A program made the translations under genes and the position numbers. The notes under the pieces were generated by a model, which saw only the letters and a program-made list of their open reading frames with translations, was not told where the DNA came from and did no database searches. A stretch of 18,171 bases of DNA from JAFNGF01 sp964567045 (GTDB lineage Bacteria; Planctomycetota; Phycisphaerae; Sedimentisphaerales; Anaerobacaceae), in contig CAZMLE010000071.1 of the NCBI GenBank assembly GCA_964567045.1, positions 1 to 18,171 on the forward strand. Reading direction: 5' to 3'. Of this stretch, positions 7,789 to 15,154 are shown piece by piece (within the stretch, counting starts at the first letter, position 1; each line of letters opens with the position of its first letter).

Positions 7789-7813
7789 ATTTAACAACAC
7801 CCCGAAGAAATAA
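7694..7813 (+). CDS. Possible small protein, 39 residues
   Basis: An ATG at 7694 opens a 39-codon frame starting MARWWDRLGGRPVDHTASPR and ending FNNTPKK before TAA at 7811-7813. It is rich in Trp, Arg and Phe and has codon-like GC-rich composition, while the flanks are AT-rich. The frame is open back to 7664, where an in-frame TAA at 7661-7663 lies just upstream. There is no Shine-Dalgarno, and the opposite strand is also open over 7633-7839, so the frame may only reflect a structured repeat. I do not recognise it as a known family. Confidence 0.2.
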   Translation: MARWWDRLGGRPVDHTASPRFKGCWRQFFIARFNNTPKK

Positions 7814-8148
7814 TCTTTCGAGAAAAACTTGTCAAACAAAATTTAGAAAAGCAAGAAGTTTTTCGGGACTTTCTCTATCCTACCCATACTAACAAAATAG
7901 TATACAGACCATGCTCATCAAATGCAAGTGAAAAATTGCCTTTTTGGTGTCTTCGGGTTCGCAGATTGCCTAAGCGTGGCAAGTAACTGTTATGCTTGTG
8001 CTCATCACTTGTCTGCCAGTCAAGAAATACGGCAAAATTTTGGCTTAATCCCTTGTATGCCGGCAGAAACTCCCATAAACTAACAAGTCCTGAAAACGTC
8101 TCAGTTTTTGGTGGTTTTTTTCCTGGCGTTATTGTTTAGCCTTATTTC

Positions 8149-8871
8149 ATGATTGAGATCGCAGAAAGAATAAAACGCGTACAGGGCACAATTGAGTCTG
8201 CTTGTGCCCGTGTCGACAGAGACGCCGAAGAGATAAAGCTTGTAGTAGTAACCAAATCTGCCACGTTTGAAGCCGTAAAAGAGATTATTCAACTGGGTTT
8301 TACCGACCTCGGTGAAAACCGGGCTCAGCAACTGAAGAAAGTGTCCGCTGAAGTGGCCGAATATCTTGAAAGGCAGGACAGCAGCTCCAAATCGGCGGGG
8401 AAGGTCCACTGGCACATGATCGGCCATTTGCAGCGCAACAAAGTGCGCCAGGTCTTACCCATAGCTTGTCTGATACATTCGATTGATACACTTCGATTGG
8501 CTGAAGAGATAAATGCCGCAGCGTCACGGCTGAATCTGCGCCCCAAAGTACTCTTACAGATAAACACTTCCAATGAGCCACAAAAATATGGCGTTCCAGT
8601 AGGGGCGGCAACACATTTAGCTGAGCAGATGGAAACCTTGCCGAATCTACAACTGGTCGGACTTATGACGATGGCGCCATTGACCCGTAATAAGGATGTC
8701 GTTCGGACCTGTTTTGTTAGAGCACGGGAGCTATTTATTGAAATGCGCGGTGAAAAAATAGTTGGCCCTCAATTCACTGAGCTAAGCATGGGTATGAGCT
8801 CAGACTACGAAATTGCCATTGAGGAAGGGGCAACGATTCTCCGCATCGGCTCAGCGATCTTCGCTGGCTGA
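8149..8871 (+). CDS. yggS: YggS/PROSC family pyridoxal-phosphate homeostasis protein
   Basis: This single-domain TIM-barrel protein binds PLP without being an enzyme and buffers vitamin B6 and amino-acid pools. Lys36 in LVVVTKSATF is the Schiff-base lysine, at the position it has in E. coli YggS. Other conserved blocks are FTDLGENRAQQLKKV, WHMIGHLQRNKV, the barrel strand LLQINTSNEPQKYGV, GLMTMAPL, and ELSMGMSSDYEIAIEEGATI leading to the phosphate-binding LRIGSAIFAG. The 240-residue length is slightly over the usual 225-235, and the C-terminus lacks the common final GxR. There is no Shine-Dalgarno before ATG 8149, so translation may be leaderless or SD-independent. It stands alone, separated from both neighbours by spacers. 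Confidence 0.95.
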   Translation: MIEIAERIKRVQGTIESACARVDRDAEEIKLVVVTKSATFEAVKEIIQLGFTDLGENRAQQLKKVSAEVAEYLERQDSSSKSAGKVHWHMIGHLQRNKVRQVLPIACLIHSIDTLRLAEEINAAASRLNLRPKVLLQINTSNEPQKYGVPVGAATHLAEQMETLPNLQLVGLMTMAPLTRNKDVVRTCFVRARELFIEMRGEKIVGPQFTELSMGMSSDYEIAIEEGATILRIGSAIFAG

Positions 8872-9054
8872 GGGTAGCTTTTGTGTTCTACTTTCGATCG
8901 GCCTGCCGCTTATATACATCTGAACCTGTCTTTTACAGCAGAAAAAACAAAAAACGACTAAGTGCCCCCCCCTAACAAGCCGAAATTAGCATACGGGCAT
9001 CTCCAGAACAGGTATCTGGCTGTGGTCCCATAATGCAAGAGAAAGGCAAATGAA

Positions 9055-10338
9055 ATGGCAAAAGCAGACGCATTACGTACTGTTGAGGCGCCAAAGAGCT
9101 TCACCGACGTTCTGTACCTTACTAACAGAGGTCAGATGCCTGCTGAGATAAAGCGACTCCTGAAACAGAAGAAGCTTTCCTGTGAGGTTCTGCCGATAGA
9201 CAAATTTGCTGATGTGCGCAACCGGGTCGATCTGATCGGTACTGTGATTATAGACGCACAGGACCCGGACATAGCCCAGCAGCAAAACCTGGCTCGGATA
9301 ATTGAGTCGCTGGAGATGGAGAGCATAGGCGTGATTTTGCTGACCGATCGCATAGAAATTCCCATAAAGAGCTTTTCTTTGGCGCCCGCAAAGAGCAGCT
9401 TCTCTATGGCCGGCACAGTGCAGTCAGTTTCTATTGACGACCTGTGGGTCAGGATCAGCCTCAATCTGGCGTACCGTAAGAGAGGCTCCGGAAACTCCGG
9501 TCTGAGGGTAAAGCCTGCGGTTCCGGCAAATAAGATCAGAAAAATCTGTCAAAGCAAATTTGGAGAGCAACTGCAGATGACTGGAGCATTGGTCGATAGT
9601 CTGGCCGAGCAGCTTCGCATGGCCGGACTCGTGCAGCGGGACTTCTTGCCTACTCAACTGCCGAATTGCGATGAAGTCCAGTGGGCCACAATTTTCCTTC
9701 CCGCAGAGTGGGTCTCCGGCGATATTTACGATATTGCCCGGCTTGATGAGCAGCACATCGGTTTCTACATAGCAGACGCAGTAGGTCATGCAATGCCGGC
9801 AGCACTTCTGACTATCTTTGTAAAGCAGGCTCTGGTTATGCGCGAGACCCTTGGGAATAATTACCGGATATTCTCACCAGCAGAGGTTATGAAAAATCTG
9901 AACTTGCGCATGGCCGGGCAGAAACTGTCCGGCTACCAGTTCGCCACAAGTTGCTACTGCCTGCTGAATATTAAGACCCTCCAACTGACCCACGCCCGTG
10001 CCGGACACCCCTATCCAATCCTCATGAGGCCCAACCAGCAACCCCAGCAACTGGAGGTACGAGGTTCTCTGCTCGGGGTCTTTGAACAGGCCGAATATAT
10101 GCAGGGTATCGTCCAGCTCGAGCGCGGAGATAAACTGTTGCTGTACTCCGATGGAGTGGAGCCCCTTGTCGGCAGCTTCGACGGCGTGGCGGGTTTTCAT
10201 TTCGCCGAAGAGTTTTGCAGGATCAAAGACTTACCAGTCGTTGAGATGATGGACCAATTCAATACGCTTATCCAAACCCAAAAACTGGCTCCGTCCGAAG
10301 TAGATGATATTACAATGGTGGGCCTAGAAATACTTTAG
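9055..10338 (+). CDS. SpoIIE-type PP2C serine phosphatase with degenerate N-terminal domain
   Basis: This 427-residue protein is probably a Mn2+/Mg2+-dependent serine/threonine phosphatase of the RsbU/SpoIIE class, which usually dephosphorylates an anti-sigma-factor antagonist. Residues 15-140 have alternating beta/alpha character like a response-regulator receiver (VLYLTNRG, VIIDAQDPD, GVILLTD), but the usual acidic pocket and conserved Lys are not clear. A helical linker (about 155-195) leads to the phosphatase domain: QRDFLPTQLP, then VSGDIYDIA with Asp223, FYIADAVGHAMPAALLT with Asp241, LLLYSDGVEP with Asp366, and EVDDITMV with Asp417-418. These are the metal-binding aspartates of the family, so activity is likely. 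The GHG of the canonical motif is GHA here. The ATG at 9055 follows GAAAGG (9041-9046) by eight bases. No anti-sigma or STAS partner lies in the window. Confidence 0.88.
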   Translation: MAKADALRTVEAPKSFTDVLYLTNRGQMPAEIKRLLKQKKLSCEVLPIDKFADVRNRVDLIGTVIIDAQDPDIAQQQNLARIIESLEMESIGVILLTDRIEIPIKSFSLAPAKSSFSMAGTVQSVSIDDLWVRISLNLAYRKRGSGNSGLRVKPAVPANKIRKICQSKFGEQLQMTGALVDSLAEQLRMAGLVQRDFLPTQLPNCDEVQWATIFLPAEWVSGDIYDIARLDEQHIGFYIADAVGHAMPAALLTIFVKQALVMRETLGNNYRIFSPAEVMKNLNLRMAGQKLSGYQFATSCYCLLNIKTLQLTHARAGHPYPILMRPNQQPQQLEVRGSLLGVFEQAEYMQGIVQLERGDKLLLYSDGVEPLVGSFDGVAGFHFAEEFCRIKDLPVVEMMDQFNTLIQTQKLAPSEVDDITMVGLEIL

Positions 10339-10415
10339 TTGGTCGCAGCAAACATGACCGACAGAGGGCTGCCGCCACTGCTCCGCACCATCTCCTCAAG
10401 ATTGCTCTGCCAAAC

Positions 10416-10433
10416 AAAGCTGAAACAGCTTTT
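10416..10433 (+). terminator. Terminator-like hairpin after the phosphatase gene
   Basis: AAAGCTG (10416-10422) pairs perfectly with CAGCTTT (10426-10432) around an AAA loop, and outer CCA/TGG bases can extend it. Only four T residues end the 3' arm, so termination would be weak. It lies 78 bases after the phosphatase stop codon. Confidence 0.35.
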
Positions 10434-10659
10434 GGAACTGTCTCGTCTCAAACGATAGTTTGGAGCCTCAATCCAAAAAGTGTGAAGGAACCTCAATATT
10501 GAGGCTCTGAACAATTCGCCCCTTTTTGCACCAACCAACACACAAGTGCAGCAGGTCAGGTTTTATAGGGCTATCAATATGGCATTTTTCGAGTCTGGTT
10601 CTTACATGTCTTCTATGCTGGTTTCAGTAAAAAATTCCCATTTCATCGAAATATTAGTA

Positions 10660-10689
10660 TTGACGTGAATATAGGAAATATGGTATAAA
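10660..10689 (+). promoter_or_regulatory. Putative promoter of the DUF11 lipoprotein gene
   Basis: TTGACG at 10660-10665 and TATAAA at 10684-10689 are separated by 18 bp, and TGG directly before the -10 gives an extended -10 context. Transcription would start near 10696, leaving a leader of about 112 nt before the ATG at 10809. The surrounding sequence is AT-rich, as expected for a good promoter. Confidence 0.6.
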
Positions 10690-10808
10690 TAAGTAATTAG
10701 AATCAGGGCTTGTGCGTAATGCAAGCAGCCCTTGTTTCGCCCTGGGTCTGCAGCAGACACACGTTCGTCTGTTCTAAATCAGTTTCAAGATACGAAAGGA
10801 GAGGTGCA

Positions 10809-12428
10809 ATGAAAAGGCTATTGACTACCTTATTCGTACTAACGCTTGTTGCTCTATCTGGTTGCTACAACGGCGAACGTCCGACCGGAGCGGAAAGGAC
10901 GCAAGCTGTAATAGCTCAAACGCCACAGACTTTTCTCTGGCACAGGGACCTCGGGCGTATTGCGGTGGCTCCGGTGGAACTAGCGCCTATGGGCCTCGAG
11001 CCGGAACTGGTAGCGATGGGTGAGTCCGGGGCACACGTGGTCTCGATGGTCTATCCGTCCGCAGACTACGCCACCATTCAAGTGGACAAAATCATGCCAA
11101 GGGAAGTCCAGATAGACAACCAGTTTACTTACTCTATCAAGGTCACCAATCTGACGCATTTAGTACTGAACGACATCGTCGTAAGCGAAGACCTTCCAAG
11201 TAATTTTAGATTTGCAAGCGCTTATCCGACAGCAAGAAAAGAAGGTAACAAGCTTATGTGGACGGTGGATTCCCTTGGGCCCAAAGCCAGCAAGCAGATT
11301 GATGTCACGGGCACGGCTACCGATAGAGAATCGCTTAGGCATTGTACTACCGTTACCCAGCTCAGCCGATCCTACGCCGACGTAGACGTTGTCCAGCCTA
11401 AGCTGGAGTTGACTGCAAACGCCCCGACCGAGGTTCTGCTGTGCGATCCGATTCCGCTGGAGTTTACCGTAGCTAACACCGGAAGCGGGATAGCCCGGAA
11501 CGTCAAAATTGTATACGTCCTTCCTGCAGGACTGGAGACTCTCGATGGCAAGAAGGAACTGATATTTGATGCTGGCACGCTGCCGACAGGTCAATCCAGG
11601 CAGTTCTCGACCCGAGTACAGGCTACCAAGACCGGTGTGTACGTTAATAAGGCTCTTGCTGGGTCACCCTCGGGTTTAAGGTCTGAATCAGCGGCGATTG
11701 TAACCACTGTTCGGCAGCCCAAGCTGACCATTGTCAATACCGGTCCAAAACGGCAGTACCTGGGCAGGTCAGTGACTTATGAAATAGTGGTGACGAACAA
11801 AGGTGATGGCCTCGCCAGAGACGCCGTGGTGGAGCACAACATTCCGCCTGGAGCAACCTCCGTAGAGGCCACTGCCGGCGCCAGACTTTCCGGCTCGAAG
11901 GTAGTGTGGGAGCTGGGCACTCTTGCGCCCGATGCTTCCAAACAGATGCGTCTATCCTACACGCCGATAGATGGGGGTGCGCTGATGAACACAGCCACTG
12001 CCACCGCATACTGTGCCGACGGTGTGACTGCTTCAGTAGAAACCTCGATTGCCGGGATACCGGCGGTACATCTGGAAGTCGTTGACGTTGAGGACCCGGT
12101 CGAGGTAGGCGCTGGCACTACCTATGTGATCACCACGTCGAACGAAGGCACAGCGGCTGACACCAACATCCGTATTACTTGTGACTTGGAAGATAAGCTT
12201 CAGTACATTTCCGCAGTCGGTGCAACTTCCGGCTCGAGAGTCGGCAACACAGTAACTTTTGTGCCGCTACAGAGTCTTCCACCAAAAGGTAGCGCCACCT
12301 GGCGGGTAGTGGTCACAGGCGTAAAAGCCGGCGAGGTCCGCTTCAAAGTCACCATGACTTCTGACAATCTCGTTCGTGCGGTTGAAGAAGCTGAGGCCAC
12401 ACGCGTATACGAAAAGCTTGGCAGCTAA
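10809..12428 (+). CDS. DUF11-repeat lipoprotein (TIGR01451-like, four repeats)
   Basis: This 539-residue exported lipoprotein is probably attached to the outer or inner membrane and is structural or adhesive; no enzymatic motif is seen. The signal MKRLLTTLFVLTLVALSGC ends in a lipobox with acceptor Cys19. After a spacer, four immunoglobulin-like repeats follow at about 90-185, 197-300, 303-412 and 418-535. Each has the VTN-x(n)-LPxGxxF and LxWxLGxL-type pattern of DUF11/conserved-repeat domains; examples are YSIKVTNLTHLVLNDIVVSE and YEIVVTNKGDGLARDAVVEH. The architecture recalls chlamydial OmcB and many planctomycete surface proteins. The ATG at 10809 has AAAGGAG at 10795-10801, seven bases upstream; an upstream in-frame GTG at 10710 would put a charged extension before the signal peptide and is rejected. 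It appears to be a single-gene unit with its own promoter. Confidence 0.88.
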   Translation: MKRLLTTLFVLTLVALSGCYNGERPTGAERTQAVIAQTPQTFLWHRDLGRIAVAPVELAPMGLEPELVAMGESGAHVVSMVYPSADYATIQVDKIMPREVQIDNQFTYSIKVTNLTHLVLNDIVVSEDLPSNFRFASAYPTARKEGNKLMWTVDSLGPKASKQIDVTGTATDRESLRHCTTVTQLSRSYADVDVVQPKLELTANAPTEVLLCDPIPLEFTVANTGSGIARNVKIVYVLPAGLETLDGKKELIFDAGTLPTGQSRQFSTRVQATKTGVYVNKALAGSPSGLRSESAAIVTTVRQPKLTIVNTGPKRQYLGRSVTYEIVVTNKGDGLARDAVVEHNIPPGATSVEATAGARLSGSKVVWELGTLAPDASKQMRLSYTPIDGGALMNTATATAYCADGVTASVETSIAGIPAVHLEVVDVEDPVEVGAGTTYVITTSNEGTAADTNIRITCDLEDKLQYISAVGATSGSRVGNTVTFVPLQSLPPKGSATWRVVVTGVKAGEVRFKVTMTSDNLVRAVEEAEATRVYEKLGS

Positions 12429-12779
12429 CAACGGAGTAGGCAGACAAATTTCTTGAAGTTCTTGCTAACGCTTAGCCGTCACCGGCACAGCGACGGCCAA
12501 GCAGGTTTGTGCCGACAATCTGCATTGCGCAGATTAAATGCCCAAAATGTGCTGCTTTTGCCGGTGCGGCATAAGCTGTAACATCAACCGGGCAAGTTCA
12601 AAAGCTGCATTTAATGCGTGCGTGTTTTGTCACTGTCTTGGGCATAGATTAACCCACTCATCCCAAACTCAGCTCCACTAAATCCTCACTGTCAGCCGGG
12701 AACTCAGTTCTTTGTGCTTCGGCGGGCGCATTTGGGAAATTGTTTGCATGGATGTCTCTTGCAGTTATACTTATGTCTT
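12429..12779. other. Spacer between the DUF11 gene and accB
   Basis: No gene is supported. A hairpin at 12471-12501 pairs CTTAGCCGTC with GACGGCCAAG (one A-C mismatch, 11-base loop). It has no T-tract, so it is only a possible 3' end signal for the lipoprotein message. The middle (12510-12700) shows nothing convincing apart from a short palindrome, GCATTTAATGC, near 12608. The accB promoter occupies the right end. Confidence 0.5.
12744..12771 (+). promoter_or_regulatory. Putative accB promoter giving a leaderless message
   Basis: TTGCAT at 12744-12749 and TATACT at 12766-12771 are 16 bp apart. The expected start point, about seven bases after the -10, is 12778-12780, which is the A of the accB ATG (12780) or within two bases of it. 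No Shine-Dalgarno precedes that ATG, which agrees with leaderless translation. Confidence 0.5.
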
Positions 12780-13256
12780 ATGGCCGAGATGGAAAACAGC
12801 GATCTGGACAAAATAAAGAAGCTCGTCCAGATTATGGAACAAAATGAGCTGGTTGAGCTTGAAATAAAGCATGGTGACGACAAGATTTTTCTTAAGCGGT
12901 GCCCTGCTCAACCAATCGGCCCGGCAGCGGCAGTGCTTCAGCCGGAATATGGGCCTGCACCTTCCGGCCGAGGGATGATTGAGATGCCGGCTGCCAAGCC
13001 CCAGGAACAGCAGAACTTGGTGGACATAAAGTCACCTATCGTGGGGACTTTTTATGCCACGCCCAGCCCAGATTCGGAGCCTTACGTGGAGATTGGCACG
13101 CATGTTGAGCCGCAGACGGTGGTTTGCCTAATCGAAGCCATGAAGGTAATGAACGAGATAAAAGCTGAGACCGCCGGAACGATTGTCGAGATACTGGTGA
13201 CTAACGGTCAGGCTGTCGAATACGGGCAGGTTCTGTTTAGAGTCAAACCAGACTAA
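12780..13256 (+). CDS. accB: Biotin carboxyl carrier protein of acetyl-CoA carboxylase
   Basis: AccB carries the biotin that shuttles CO2 between biotin carboxylase and carboxyltransferase in the first step of fatty-acid synthesis. The 158-residue protein has the usual layout. The N-terminal part is DLDKIKKLVQIMEQNELVEL (8-27) followed by EIKHGDDKIFLKR; a Pro/Ala/Gln-rich linker spans about 42-80; the C-terminal biotinyl domain is about 82-158. Lys122 in LIEAMKVMNEI is the biotin attachment site. IVGTFYATPSPDSEPYV (87-103) includes the acetyl-CoA-carboxylase-type thumb region. I chose ATG 12780 because it fits the family N-terminus and a promoter directly upstream; ATG 12789 is an alternative, and a start at 12714 would add an unrelated 22 residues. 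accC follows after 38 bases. Confidence 0.95.
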   Translation: MAEMENSDLDKIKKLVQIMEQNELVELEIKHGDDKIFLKRCPAQPIGPAAAVLQPEYGPAPSGRGMIEMPAAKPQEQQNLVDIKSPIVGTFYATPSPDSEPYVEIGTHVEPQTVVCLIEAMKVMNEIKAETAGTIVEILVTNGQAVEYGQVLFRVKPD

Positions 13257-13258
13257 CA

Positions 13259-13293
13259 ATTGACTATCGATCATTTTCTATTGACTATTGAAG
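13259..13293. repeat. Degenerate 7-bp repeat filling the accB-accC spacer
   Basis: Five consecutive heptamers begin at 13259, 13266, 13273, 13280 and 13287. All start with AT, and the consensus is ATTGAYT. The first and fourth (ATTGACT) are identical and sit 21 bp apart, two helical turns. The array takes up almost the whole spacer between the accB stop (13256) and the accC start (13295). Similar 7-bp phasing appears at 14631, 16991 and 18140. Confidence 0.5.
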
Positions 13294-13294
13294 A

Positions 13295-14632
13295 ATGTTT
13301 TCCAGAATCCTGATAGCAAACCGTGGTGAAATAGCACTGCGTATTATCCGTGCCTGCCATGAGCTGGGTATCGAAGCAGTCGCGGTTTATTCCGAGGCGG
13401 ATAAGGACGCTCCATATTTGCAGTTCGCCGACGAAGCGGTCTGCATAGGCCCGGCCCAGTGTGCTGAAAGTTACTTGAATATTCCACACATCATAAGTAC
13501 CGCCGAGATCACCGATGTAGAGGCCATCCATCCAGGTTATGGTTTTTTGGCCGAGAACGTAGACTTTGCGCAGATTTGCCAGGACTGCGGAATAACATTC
13601 ATCGGCCCTCCTGTTGAGGCGATGCGGCTGTTAGGGAACAAGGTCCAGGCCCGCAGAGTGGCACAGCAAGCCGATGTGCCGGTCGTGCCCGGCTCGGACG
13701 GCATCATCGCAGATGAGTCCGAAGCGCTAAAACTGGCAAACAAGATCGGGTATCCGCTGATTATTAAGGCCGCGGCCGGCGGCGGCGGACGTGGGATGAG
13801 GGTAGTGCACAACGATATCAGCCTGCGCTCGGCTTTTAATGCCGCACGTGCGGAGGCAGAGGCAGCCTTCGGCGACGGCAGCGTGTATCTGGAAAAATTT
13901 ATGCCCGAGCCCCGGCACGTGGAGGTCCAGGTATTAGCTGACAAGGCGGGCAACGCCCTGCATTTTTATGAAAGAGACTGCTCGATTCAGCGAAGATACC
14001 AGAAGATGATTGAGGAGTCACCGTGTCCGGTGTTGGATGGGCGGACTAGAGACGAACTCTGTAGCGCCGCGATCAGACTCATAAAAGAGGCCAAATATGT
14101 CAACGCCGCAACAGTTGAGTTTCTTCTCGACCACGATAAGAAATTCTACTTCATCGAGGTAAATACGCGAATCCAGGTCGAGCACCCGGTCACCGAACTG
14201 GTTACCGGCCACGATTTGATTAAGTGGCAGCTAAGGATCGCCAGCGGCGAGACGATCAATTTAAGCCAGAGAAATATCAAGCATACAGGTGTTGCTATTG
14301 AGTGCCGGATTAACGCCGAGGACCCTGCGAACAATTTTGCCCCTTCTCCCGGCACGATTGATAGGTTAATTCTGCCCGGCGGTCCCGGCGTGCGAGTCGA
14401 TACACACGTTTGTCAGGGCTGGACTGTCTCGAAAAATTACGATTCGATGATTGCCAAGGTTATTGTCCATCAAAAGACGCGAGCCGAAGCCATCGCCACG
14501 ATGAAAAGGGCCCTGCGGGAATTTGTCATTGAGCCGATCAAAACCACGATTCCCGCCTGCCTGGACATTATCTCGCATAACCTTTTCGCCAAAAGCAAAG
14601 TCGATACCGGCTTTGTCGAGCGAAACTTCTAG
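13295..14632 (+). CDS. accC: Biotin carboxylase subunit of acetyl-CoA carboxylase
   Basis: AccC uses ATP and bicarbonate to carboxylate the biotin of AccB. The 445-residue length is normal for the stand-alone subunit. Family features occur in order: ILIANRGEIALRIIRACHEL (5-24), GYGFLAEN in the N-terminal Rossmann-like domain, the ATP-grasp glycine loop KAAAGGGGRGMRVV (158-171), EPRHVEVQV, ERDCSIQRRYQKMIEESPCP (226-245), and the active-site segment FIEVNTRIQVEHPVTELVTG (286-305). Glu288 and Arg292 match E. coli numbering exactly. The C-terminal lobe has IECRINAEDP and PSPGTI. All catalytic residues look intact. The ATG at 13295 gives the standard N-terminus but has no clear Shine-Dalgarno. It is surely co-transcribed with accB. 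The carboxyltransferase genes accA and accD are not in the window, which is common. Confidence 0.97.
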   Translation: MFSRILIANRGEIALRIIRACHELGIEAVAVYSEADKDAPYLQFADEAVCIGPAQCAESYLNIPHIISTAEITDVEAIHPGYGFLAENVDFAQICQDCGITFIGPPVEAMRLLGNKVQARRVAQQADVPVVPGSDGIIADESEALKLANKIGYPLIIKAAAGGGGRGMRVVHNDISLRSAFNAARAEAEAAFGDGSVYLEKFMPEPRHVEVQVLADKAGNALHFYERDCSIQRRYQKMIEESPCPVLDGRTRDELCSAAIRLIKEAKYVNAATVEFLLDHDKKFYFIEVNTRIQVEHPVTELVTGHDLIKWQLRIASGETINLSQRNIKHTGVAIECRINAEDPANNFAPSPGTIDRLILPGGPGVRVDTHVCQGWTVSKNYDSMIAKVIVHQKTRAEAIATMKRALREFVIEPIKTTIPACLDIISHNLFAKSKVDTGFVERNF

Positions 14633-14672
14633 CTCGTAGCTCGTGACCCGTCTCTCGTCGCTTGTATCTGGT
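14631..14672. repeat. Degenerate 7-bp tandem repeat after accC
   Basis: Six heptamers in register begin at 14631, 14638, 14645, 14652, 14659 and 14666. The first two are identical (AGCTCGT); the next two keep a final CGT (GACCCGT, CTCTCGT), and the last two drift to TGT and GGT. The array begins in the accC stop codon. Its unit is related to the one on the minus strand at 16991-17018 (GCTCGTG type). Confidence 0.5.
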
Positions 14673-15154
14673 GTTTTGCTTCATCCTGGTTTCTGCCATT
14701 CCCGCGCAGTGCCCGCCCTGAGCGCAAGCCAATCCATTTTTTGTTTTGCCACAGACGCTGTCCTGAGCGCAGCCGAAGGATGTACATAGGTGCGCGCAGA
14801 TAAGCGCTGGTCAATTTCAGCTTGCCTATTCCCTGTTTGGCCGGGATAATATCTGATGGGACTGGGATGAATGACTTGGAACTCTATGTGGGTCGGATGG
14901 ATTTGGAAAGGCCGAAATGAGCCGAGTGTCTGTGGAAGTCCGAGGGTGGAGAAGAAGCGGACGTGAAGTGGAAAATAGGGGTACGTCCCTGACATTTTCT
15001 TTGACGCGGCCGCCCAGCCTGTTCACCGTCTTCTTGACGGCGCTGCCCGCCTATGACTATTACAAGGTTGAGGCGACGGCCTGAGACAGTCGCGCCGGTC
15101 CTCGGCGCGTGCGGCTGCCAAATTCCCATGTTGATGAATTGGGAGAGCAAAGAA
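14673..15154. other. Spacer with extragenic repeats before the subtilase gene
   Basis: No intact gene is supported. CCTGAGCGCA occurs twice (14717-14726 and 14762-14771). The second copy extends to TCCTGAGCGCAGCCGAAGGA (14761-14780), whose imperfect symmetry and sequence resemble a family of extragenic repeats seen in many environmental bacterial genomes. Bases 14963-15045 include GGGGTACGTCCCTGACATTT and, on the minus strand just before it, a Gly-Arg-Pro-Arg reading frame; this may be the end of a decayed transposase-like element. A hairpin CCGTC/GACGG lies at 15026-15040. A weak promoter is possible (TTGACG 15034-15039, TATTAC 15058-15063). A clear ribosome site, GGGAGAG at 15141-15147, serves the next gene. 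Confidence 0.45.

Larger units (their letters stand above)
7602..8148. other. Spacer with inverted repeats and a folded GC-rich segment
   Basis: No standard gene is evident. The 14-base palindrome GCCTGCCGGCAGGC (7607-7620) follows the transporter stop and competes with AGGCTG/CAGCCT pairing (7591-7596 with 7605-7610) across it; neither has a T-tract. Bases 7664-7813 form a GC-rich island with several complementary arms and a 39-codon ORF, listed separately. From about 7814 the sequence turns AT-rich, with no convincing promoter although yggS must be transcribed from somewhere here. Purine-rich and T-rich runs (for example 8105-8120) lie close to the yggS start. Confidence 0.5.
10339..10808. 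other. Spacer with hairpins and the DUF11 lipoprotein promoter
   Basis: No gene is supported here. The left third holds a terminator-like hairpin (10416-10433) and an inverted-repeat cluster at 10463-10507. There GAGCCTCAAT (10463-10472) is complementary to ATTGAGGCTC (10498-10507), and the latter half also belongs to the 14-base palindrome CCTCAATATTGAGG (10491-10504). The right end carries the promoter and leader of the downstream gene. Confidence 0.55.

Noticed and set aside
8965..8972. Run of eight C residues as a phase-variation tract
   Set aside because: It lies in a spacer about 80 bases before the phosphatase ATG, with no overlapping promoter elements, and one tract of this length is weak evidence.
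12471..12501. Hairpin after the DUF11 gene as an intrinsic terminator
   Set aside because: The stem is good but the downstream sequence is CAGGTTTG, without the needed run of T residues.
15053..15154. Upstream in-frame start for the subtilase gene
   Set aside because: It would place 34 residues before a clear lipoprotein signal peptide, while ATG 15155 has a strong ribosome site seven bases upstream.
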